DNA from: Arsenicicoccus bolidensis DSM 15745
GTDB lineage: Bacteria > Actinomycetota > Actinomycetes > Actinomycetales > Dermatophilaceae
DNA length: 64,000 bases
Direction: 5' to 3'
NCBI RefSeq assembly: GCF_000426385.1
Contig: NZ_AUFG01000004.1
Span: 62,001 to 126,000, forward strand
Within the stretch, counting starts at the first letter, position 1, and every line of letters starts with the position of its first letter. Of the stretch, positions 58,247-64,000 are shown piece after piece. Below the pieces are notes generated by a model. The model worked only from the letters and a program-made list of their open reading frames with translations, was not told the origin of the DNA and did no database searches. Position numbers and translations under genes: made by a program.

Positions 58247-59438
58247 CGCCGATCTCCTCGCGGGCCGCGACGAAGGCCTCGACGCAGGAGCGCACGTCGT
58301 CCTCCGAGTGCGCCGCCGACAGCTGCACCCGGATGCGGGCGCGTCCCTGCGGCACCACCGGATAGCTGAACGGGATGACGTAGACACCTCGCTTGAGCAT
58401 GGCGTCCGCCACCTGGCCCGCCTCGCGGGCGCCGTCCTCGCCGGGGAACATCACGGGGATGATGGCGTGCTCGCCCGGCAGCAGCTCGAAGCCCGCCTCC
58501 GTCATCAGCCGGCGGAAGAGCTCGGCGTTGCGCTGCAGCACCTTGCGGGGCTCGGCGGAGTCGCGGGCGATCTCGAGGGCCTTGAGCGACCCCGCCACGA
58601 CCGAGGGCGCCACGGCGTTGGAGAAGAGGTAGGGGCGCGACCGCTGGCGCAGGAGGTCGACGATCTCCTGGTGCGCGCTGATGTAGCCGCCCGAGGCGCC
58701 GCCGAGGGCCTTGCCGAGGGTGCCCGACAAGATGTCGACCCGGTCCATCACGCCGAAGTGCTCGGGGGTGCCACGACCGCCGTCGCCCACGAAGCCGACG
58801 GCGTGCGAGTCGTCGACCATGACCATCGCCCCGAACTCCTCGGCCAGGTCGCAGATGTCGCGCAGGGGGGCGAGGTAGCCGTCCATGGAGAACACGCCGT
58901 CGGTGACGACGACGACCCGCCGCGCATCCTGGTCGCGGGCGGTCTCCAGCTGGGTGCGCAGGTCGGCCATGTCGGCGTTCTTGTAGCGGAACCGACGGGC
59001 CTTGGACAGGCGGATGCCGTCGATGAGGGAGGCGTGGTTGAGCTCGTCGCTGATGATGGCGTCCTCGGCGCCGAAGAGCACCTCGAACACACCGCCGTTG
59101 GCGTCGAAGCACGAGCTGTAGAGGATCGTGTCCTCCGTCCCCAGGAAGTCGGACAGCGCGGCCTCCAGGTCCTTGTGCTGGCTCTGGGTGCCGCAGATGA
59201 ACCGGACGCTGGCCATCCCAAAGCCCCACTCGCGCAACGCCTCCGCGGCGGCCCGCTCCACCTCGGGGTGGTCGGCCAGCCCCAGGTAGTTGTTGGCGCA
59301 GAAGTTGAGGGCCTCTGCGCGGTTGGTGGTGACGTGCGCCGACTGGGGGCTGGTCAGCTGCCGCTCGGACTTCCACAGACCCGCGTCCTTGATCTCCTGC
59401 AGGGTGGTGGCGAGCTCGTCCTTCGTCGTTCCGTACAT
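58221..59438 (-). CDS. kbl: Glycine C-acetyltransferase (2-amino-3-ketobutyrate CoA ligase)
   Basis: The 405-residue PLP enzyme cleaves 2-amino-3-ketobutyrate with CoA to glycine and acetyl-CoA, the second step of threonine degradation after Tdh. [23 protein letters not shown] with the PLP-binding Asp, and [10 protein letters not shown] with the PLP lysine are diagnostic. AAGGAGA lies 5 nt before the ATG. It follows tdh in the same direction with an 81-bp gap. Confidence 0.95.
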   Translation of the reverse strand: MYGTTKDELATTLQEIKDAGLWKSERQLTSPQSAHVTTNRAEALNFCANNYLGLADHPEVERAAAEALREWGFGMASVRFICGTQSQHKDLEAALSDFLGTEDTILYSSCFDANGGVFEVLFGAEDAIISDELNHASLIDGIRLSKARRFRYKNADMADLRTQLETARDQDARRVVVVTDGVFSMDGYLAPLRDICDLAEEFGAMVMVDDSHAVGFVGDGGRGTPEHFGVMDRVDILSGTLGKALGGASGGYISAHQEIVDLLRQRSRPYLFSNAVAPSVVAGSLKALEIARDSAEPRKVLQRNAELFRRLMTEAGFELLPGEHAIIPVMFPGEDGAREAGQVADAMLKRGVYVIPFSYPVVPQGRARIRVQLSAAHSEDDVRSCVEAFVAAREEIGVRPAAPQG

Positions 59439-59519
59439 CGGGTCTCCTTGGGTGCGTGAGGGATCGGGCAGCAGCTCGGGTCGGGGGCGGGTCCGGCCGG
59501 GACGGACGGCGCGCGAGGG

Positions 59520-60578
59520 TCAGTCGGCGATCTCGAGGACGACCTTGCCGCACTCGCCCGAGCGGGCCGCCGCCCAGGCCTCGGGCCACTGCTCCAGCCC
59601 GACGCGGTGGGTGATGACCGACCGCACGGCGTCGCGCAGGGCGGCGCTCGTCTGCAGCATGAAGGTCATGTGGTACCACGTCTCGAACATCTCGCGGCCG
59701 TAGATGCCCTTGATCGTGAGCATGTGCGTGATGACGGTGCCCCAGTCGACGGGGAAGCCCTCCTTGGGCAGGCCCAGCATCGAGATCTTGGCGCCGAAGT
59801 TGCAGTTGTCGATCATGGCCTTCATCGCGGCGGGGGCGCCGGACATCTCCATGCCGAGGTCGAAGCCCTCGGTCATGCCGAGCTCGCGCTGCACGTCGCT
59901 CAGGGACTCGCGACCGACGTTGACCACTCGCGTCGCCCCGGCCCCGGAGGCCAGCCCGAGGCGGAAGTCGCTGAGGTCGGTCACCACGACGTGGCGGGCG
60001 CCGGCGTGCCGGGCGATCGCCGCGGCCATCACCCCGATGGGTCCGGCGCCGGTGATGACCACGTCCTCCCCGACCATGGGGAACTGCAGGGCCGTGTGCG
60101 TGGCGTTGCCGAAGGGGTCGAACAGCGCACCCAGCTCGGGGTCGATGTCGTCGGGCTGCACCCAGACGTTGGTGGCCGGGACGACCACGTGGTCGGCGAA
60201 CGCACCGTCGCGGTTGACGCCGATGCTGCTGGTGTGGAGGCACATGTGTCGCCGCCCGGCGCGGCAGTTGCGGCACATCCCGCACACGACGTGGCCCTCG
60301 ACCGAGCAGCGCTGGCCGACCTGGAGGTTGCCCGACCCGTGGGCCGTCACGACGTCGTCGGCGATGTCGACGATCTCGCCGTAGAACTCGTGCCCCAGGG
60401 TCATGGGTGGGCGGACCATCGACGCCGCCCAGTCGTCCCACTGCTCGAGGTGCAGGTCCGTGCCGCACAGACCGGCCCGCAGGACCCGGATCTTGACCTC
60501 GCCCGGACCGACCTGGGGCTCAGGGACCTCTCTCAGCTCGAGACCGGGACCGGCGTGGGGCTTGACGAGCGCGCGCAT
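59520..60578 (-). CDS. tdh: L-threonine 3-dehydrogenase
   Basis: The 352-residue zinc-dependent dehydrogenase oxidises threonine to 2-amino-3-ketobutyrate with NAD+. The catalytic zinc site is Cys in GLCGTD and the His-Glu pair in LGHEFYG; four cysteines in CGMCRNCRAGRRHMC bind structural zinc. GAGPIGVMAAAIA is the nucleotide-binding glycine motif. With kbl it forms a complete threonine-to-glycine pathway. AAGGAAG precedes the ATG; a TAGGTT hexamer about 50 bp upstream is a candidate -10. Confidence 0.95.
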   Translation of the reverse strand: MRALVKPHAGPGLELREVPEPQVGPGEVKIRVLRAGLCGTDLHLEQWDDWAASMVRPPMTLGHEFYGEIVDIADDVVTAHGSGNLQVGQRCSVEGHVVCGMCRNCRAGRRHMCLHTSSIGVNRDGAFADHVVVPATNVWVQPDDIDPELGALFDPFGNATHTALQFPMVGEDVVITGAGPIGVMAAAIARHAGARHVVVTDLSDFRLGLASGAGATRVVNVGRESLSDVQRELGMTEGFDLGMEMSGAPAAMKAMIDNCNFGAKISMLGLPKEGFPVDWGTVITHMLTIKGIYGREMFETWYHMTFMLQTSAALRDAVRSVITHRVGLEQWPEAWAAARSGECGKVVLEIAD

Positions 60579-60680
60579 GAGGACACTTCCTTGAGAGATT
60601 CTCCGTCGAACACCGAGGACGGCGCCAAACCTAACGGCTGGACCGGGCAGGTCCCACCGCGGGGTGGGGCCGGCCGGCCG

Positions 60681-61343
60681 TCACCAGCGGCGGGCGCGCC
60701 ACTCGTCGAGGTTGGGACGCTCCGCGCCCAGGGTGGTGTCGCCGCCGTGGCCGGGATAGACCCAGTCCGCGTCGTCGTACTCCTCGAAGATGCGGGCCTC
60801 GACGTCGTCGATGAGCTGGTCGAAGGACTGGCCGGGGTTCTTGGTGTTGCCGACGCCACCGGGGAACAGGCTGTCGCCCGTGAACAGGTGCGAGTCGCCC
60901 TCGGGGTCGTCGTAGGCGAGGGCGATCCCGCCGGGCGTGTGGCCGCGCAGCTCGATGACCCTGAGGGTGCTCTCGCCGAGGGTGATCGTGTCACCGTGCG
61001 CGAGCTCGCGGTCGGGGCGGACCGGCAGCGCCGCGCCGTCCGCCGCGGAGGCGGCGGTCTCGACGCCGGTGTCCTCCACGACGTCCTTGAGCGCCCGCGT
61101 GTGGTCCCAGTGCTGGTGGGTCGTGACGAGCAGGTCCAGCCGGCCCGTGCCCTCGGCCACCAGGGCGGTGATCCGGCCGGCGTCGTCGGCGGCGTCGACC
61201 AGCAGCTGCCGGCCGGTCGCCCGGTCGGTGAGCAGGTAGACGTTGTTGTGCATGGACGACACCGCGGCCTTGCGGATGGTCAGGTGCGGCAGCTCGCGCA
61301 CGTCGCTGGGGCCGCCGGGGGCGACGTCGCCGGTGTAGGTCAC
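60681..61343 (-). CDS. Metallo-beta-lactamase fold hydrolase (glyoxalase II-like)
   Basis: This 220-residue protein has the MBL metal motif THQHWDH near residue 75, then GHTPGG, FTGDSLFPGG and a final YPGHGGDT, the layout of glyoxalase II and related thioesterases. GTG 61343 overlaps the stop of the maleylpyruvate-isomerase-like gene by 4 nt and has GGAGG 7 nt upstream. Because the partner family uses mycothiol, a mycothiol-conjugate hydrolase is a reasonable but unproven guess. Confidence 0.85.
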   Translation of the reverse strand: MTYTGDVAPGGPSDVRELPHLTIRKAAVSSMHNNVYLLTDRATGRQLLVDAADDAGRITALVAEGTGRLDLLVTTHQHWDHTRALKDVVEDTGVETAASAADGAALPVRPDRELAHGDTITLGESTLRVIELRGHTPGGIALAYDDPEGDSHLFTGDSLFPGGVGNTKNPGQSFDQLIDDVEARIFEEYDDADWVYPGHGGDTTLGAERPNLDEWRARRW

Positions 61344-62077
61344 GGAAGGTCCTCCATGGGTGTGAGGTCGGGGAGCTGGTCGGGGGAGGGAGCAACGATC
61401 TGGTCGGGTCGTCCACGGACGAGCCACAGGAGCAGGCCCGCCCGAGGCCCGCTGACGGTGGGGCGGCCGTCACCGACGGCGACGACGTCGCGCTCGTCGG
61501 TGCGCAAGGTCATCGACGGGCAGCGCGCGTCGGCCCGCAGGTCCGCGACGGCCTCGTCGAACCAGCGCCGCACGGCCTGGGGCGGGGCGTCCGCGAAGGT
61601 GTGGCCCGCGTCGAGGTCGACGTGGTGCCACACGACCTCGCGGAGCCGGTGACCGGGGAGGTCGGCACCCGCCAGCCTGGTCATGGCCGCGGGGTCGTTG
61701 CCGGCCTGGGCGGTCTGGGTCAGCGCGGCCTCGGGCATGGCCGCGAGGGCGTCGACGATCTGCTGGGAGGTGTCGCGCAGCTCGGTGAGCAGGTCGTCGT
61801 ACGACGACGCCGCGCCCCGCTCGATGTCGGCGTCCCGCTCCTCGCGCGAGGGGTACATCGGCGTCGGGTCGCCCTCGACGGTCGCCACGAGGTTGAGCAT
61901 CGCCCGCGCGTTGCGGCTGACGTGGCTGATCACGTGGGCCCGGCTCCAGCCCTCGCACAGCGACGGGTGCCGTATGCCGTCCGCGCCCAGCGCCTCGACG
62001 GTGGCGACGAGGCGCGCCGACTCCACCCGCAGCAGCGCGAGGTCGGCGGCGTGCTGCTGGGCCGGGGCGTCCGTCAT
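61340..62077 (-). CDS. Maleylpyruvate isomerase family mycothiol-dependent enzyme
   Basis: This 245-residue protein has the N-terminal MDMPI/DinB-like domain with SLCEGWSRAHVISHVSRNA (metal-binding His) and VVWHHVDLDAGH (more His ligands), followed by a smaller C-terminal domain from about residue 175. Family members transfer or isomerise substrates with mycothiol. The ATG at 62077 has TAGTCT (62085-62090, minus strand) ending 7 nt upstream. It is translationally coupled to the MBL-fold hydrolase. Confidence 0.83.
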   Translation of the reverse strand: MTDAPAQQHAADLALLRVESARLVATVEALGADGIRHPSLCEGWSRAHVISHVSRNARAMLNLVATVEGDPTPMYPSREERDADIERGAASSYDDLLTELRDTSQQIVDALAAMPEAALTQTAQAGNDPAAMTRLAGADLPGHRLREVVWHHVDLDAGHTFADAPPQAVRRWFDEAVADLRADARCPSMTLRTDERDVVAVGDGRPTVSGPRAGLLLWLVRGRPDQIVAPSPDQLPDLTPMEDLP

Positions 62078-62180
62078 ACGGACAAGACTAGACGAGCCGG
62101 GGGAGAGGTGCCTGCCAGCGCGCGATCGCCCGGGGCGAGGTGCCGCGGTGTCAGGGAGGGGGTATGTCGGTGGTGGCACC

Positions 62181-62186
62181 TAGCAT
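62181..62186 (+). promoter_or_regulatory. Leaderless -10 element (TAGCAT) for uvrA
   Basis: TAGCAT ends 7 nt before GTG 62194. Confidence 0.5.
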
Positions 62187-62193
62187 TGCGGAC

Positions 62194-64000
62194 GTGCCTG
62201 ATGCTTCTGTCGCCCCTCGCCGCGCCCACGACCGCCTGATCGTCCGTGGAGCGCGCGAGCACAACCTCCGCAACGTCTCGGTCGACCTGCCCCGCGACTC
62301 CCTGGTGGTCTTCACCGGGCTGTCGGGCTCGGGCAAGTCGTCGCTGGCGTTCGACACGATCTTCGCCGAGGGCCAGCGTCGCTACGTCGAGAGCCTGTCC
62401 GCCTACGCCCGCCAGTTCCTCGGCCAGATGGACAAGCCCGACGTCGACTTCATCGAGGGACTGTCCCCGGCGGTCTCGATCGACCAGAAGTCGACCAACC
62501 GCAACCCGCGCTCGACGGTGGGGACCATCACCGAGGTCTACGACTACCTCCGGCTGCTGTTCGCCCGCGCCGGGCACCCGCACTGCCCCGTGTGCGGCGA
62601 GCCCGTCGGCCGCCAGAGCCCGCAGCAGATCGTCGACCAGCTGCTCGCCCTGCCCGAGCGCACGCGCTTCCAGGTGCTCGCGCCGGTGGTCCAGGGCCGC
62701 AAGGGCGAGTTCGTGGACCTGTTCGCCGAGCTGCAGACCAAGGGCTTCTCCCGCGCGCGGGTGGACGGCGAGACCGTGTCCTTGACCGAGCCGCCGACGC
62801 TGGAGAAGCAGCGCAAGCACACCATCGAGGTGGTGGTCGACCGCCTCGTCGCCAAGGGTGACGACAGCACCAGCAAGCGGCGTCTCACGGACTCCGTCGA
62901 GACGGCGCTGCGGCTCACGGGCGGGATCCTGATCGTGGACTTCGTCGACGTCAAGGCCGGCGACGTCGACGACGACGGCCAGGCCCTCCCGCAGCAGCGG
63001 CGGTTCTCCGAGAAGATGGCCTGCCCCAACAACCACCCCCTGTCGATCGACGAGGTGGAGCCGCGGTCCTTCTCGTTCAACTCACCGTTCGGCGCCTGCC
63101 CCAAGTGCACCGGGCTGGGCACCGAGCTCGAGGTGGACCCGGACCTGCTGATCCCCGACGACGAGCTGAGCATCCGCGACGGCGCCATCGCCCCGTGGGC
63201 CCAGGGCTCCGGGGCCCAGGACTACTTCCTGCGCGTCATCGACGCGCTGGCCAAGGACCTGTCGTTCAGCCTGGACGCGCCCTGGCGATCCCTGCCCGAG
63301 CGGGCCAAGGAGGCGCTGCTGCACGGGCAGGACTACAAGGTCCACGTCAAGTACCGCAACCGCTACGGCCGGGACCGGTCCTACACCACCGGCTTCGAGG
63401 GCGTGGTGCCCTTCGTGCGGCGGCGGCACGCCGAGACGGAGTCCGAGTGGTCGCGCGAGCGCTACGAGGGCTACATGCGCGAGATCCCGTGCCCGGCCTG
63501 CAACGGGGCGCGCCTCAAGCCCGAGATCCTATCGATCCTCCTCGGTGGCAGGTCCATCGCCGAGGTGTGCGCCCTGTCCATCGACGAGTGCGCGGCCTTC
63601 CTGCGCGACGTGGAGCTCACGGCCCGCGAGCAGCAGATCGCCGAGCGGGTGATCAAGGAGATCCACGCGCGGCTCGGCTTCCTGCTCGACGTCGGCCTCG
63701 ACTACCTCTCGCTGGACCGTCCGGCCGGCACGCTGTCCGGCGGCGAGGCGCAGCGGATCCGCCTCGCGACGCAGATCGGGTCCGGGCTGGTGGGTGTGCT
63801 CTACGTCCTCGACGAGCCCTCCATCGGCCTGCACCAGCGGGACAACCACCGGCTGATCGAGACGCTGACCCGGTTGCGGGACCTCGGCAACACGCTGATC
63901 GTCGTCGAGCACGACGAGGACACCATCGCCACCGCGGACTGGGTCGTCGACATCGGCCCGGGCGCCGGCGAGCACGGCGGGCACGTCGTCCACAGCGGGT
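62194..64000 (+). CDS. uvrA: Excinuclease ABC subunit A, N-terminal 602 codons; 3' end outside window
   Basis: The frame is open to the last base. [20 protein letters not shown] and the first Walker [17 protein letters not shown] come first, then the UvrB-binding region, CPVCGEPV zinc ligands, [15 protein letters not shown], and CPACNGARL. Near the end are the ABC signature [17 protein letters not shown] and Walker [15 protein letters not shown] of the first ATPase half, with the switch His in VVEHDEDT. Roughly 350 residues with the second ATPase half are missing. GTG 62194 is supported by the -10 hexamer. Confidence 0.96.
   Translation, partial: MPDASVAPRRAHDRLIVRGAREHNLRNVSVDLPRDSLVVFTGLSGSGKSSLAFDTIFAEGQRRYVESLSAYARQFLGQMDKPDVDFIEGLSPAVSIDQKSTNRNPRSTVGTITEVYDYLRLLFARAGHPHCPVCGEPVGRQSPQQIVDQLLALPERTRFQVLAPVVQGRKGEFVDLFAELQTKGFSRARVDGETVSLTEPPTLEKQRKHTIEVVVDRLVAKGDDSTSKRRLTDSVETALRLTGGILIVDFVDVKAGDVDDDGQALPQQRRFSEKMACPNNHPLSIDEVEPRSFSFNSPFGACPKCTGLGTELEVDPDLLIPDDELSIRDGAIAPWAQGSGAQDYFLRVIDALAKDLSFSLDAPWRSLPERAKEALLHGQDYKVHVKYRNRYGRDRSYTTGFEGVVPFVRRRHAETESEWSRERYEGYMREIPCPACNGARLKPEILSILLGGRSIAEVCALSIDECAAFLRDVELTAREQQIAERVIKEIHARLGFLLDVGLDYLSLDRPAGTLSGGEAQRIRLATQIGSGLVGVLYVLDEPSIGLHQRDNHRLIETLTRLRDLGNTLIVVEHDEDTIATADWVVDIGPGAGEHGGHVVHSG

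Overview
This window is a high-GC, gene-dense actinobacterial chromosome segment. It most likely comes from the order Micrococcales, and the family Intrasporangiaceae/Dermatophilaceae is a guess from gene content and style rather than a demonstrated fact. The evidence is the very high GC with GTG starts, a PriA whose visible part lacks normal helicase motifs, a fused CoaE-GrpB protein, a PdtaR-type ANTAR regulator, Trp_oprn_chp and HGxxPAAW membrane proteins beside trp genes, and two proteins of the maleylpyruvate isomerase/DinB type. I recall the same order of core genes from Mycobacterium tuberculosis: priA-fmt-rsmB-rpe, then hisF-hisI-trpE-trpC-trpB-trpA-lgt-pyk-pdtaR-polA-rpsA-coaE-uvrB-uvrA. 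The window is therefore mostly an ancient backbone with local insertions. I see no prophage, insertion sequence, CRISPR array or rRNA.

Layout. 1-5.7 kb: 3' end of priA, a HAD phosphatase, def-fmt-rsmB and rpe. 5.7-7.6 kb: an AT-richer island with palindromes, then hisE-hisG and a PH-domain membrane protein. 7.7-12.8 kb: manA, an NCS2 uracil/xanthine permease, and a minus-strand set (P-loop kinase, DUF4287-type protein, FUSC-type membrane protein). 12.9-24.2 kb: hisF, hisI and two tryptophan clusters (hisI-trpE-membrane protein; trpC-trpB-trpA-MauE/DoxX-DsbA-like-lgt). 24.3-30.5 kb: gltB-gltD (glutamate synthase) ending in a 25-bp hairpin. 30.5-37.7 kb: pyk, tRNA-Leu(CAA), pdtaR, a DUF554 protein, a GNAT acetyltransferase, a hotdog thioesterase and polA. 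37.7-44 kb: a six-gene Mrp Na+/H+ antiporter operon joined by ATGA overlaps. 44-49.8 kb: fhs, a methyltransferase, rpsA and coaE-grpB. 49.8-56.7 kb: a membrane acyltransferase, an iron-box-controlled siderophore-interacting protein, uvrB, a probably frameshifted MmcQ/YjbR gene, and terC behind a yybP-ykoY type (Mn2+) riboswitch. 56.7-64 kb: an NlpC/P60 - EamA pair divergent from a beta-lactamase-like hydrolase, kbl and tdh (threonine catabolism), a metallo-beta-lactamase-fold hydrolase, a maleylpyruvate-isomerase-like protein and the first 602 codons of uvrA, which runs off the window.

The most useful regulatory observation is that about 22 genes have a TANNNT-like hexamer ending 6-7 nt before the start codon, which predicts leaderless mRNAs and fixes several start codons (rpe, pyk, polA, pdtaR, uvrB, uvrA). 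The most unusual elements are two near-identical 53-bp palindromes placed between convergent genes, a roughly 11-bp-period repeat array between polA and the Mrp operon, five tandem 12-bp units before coaE, and paired inverted repeats upstream of hisE. I found no wholly new multigene system. The best candidates for undescribed biology are the palindrome family, the 11-bp array, and a possible muropeptide-recycling locus at 55.9-58.2 kb.
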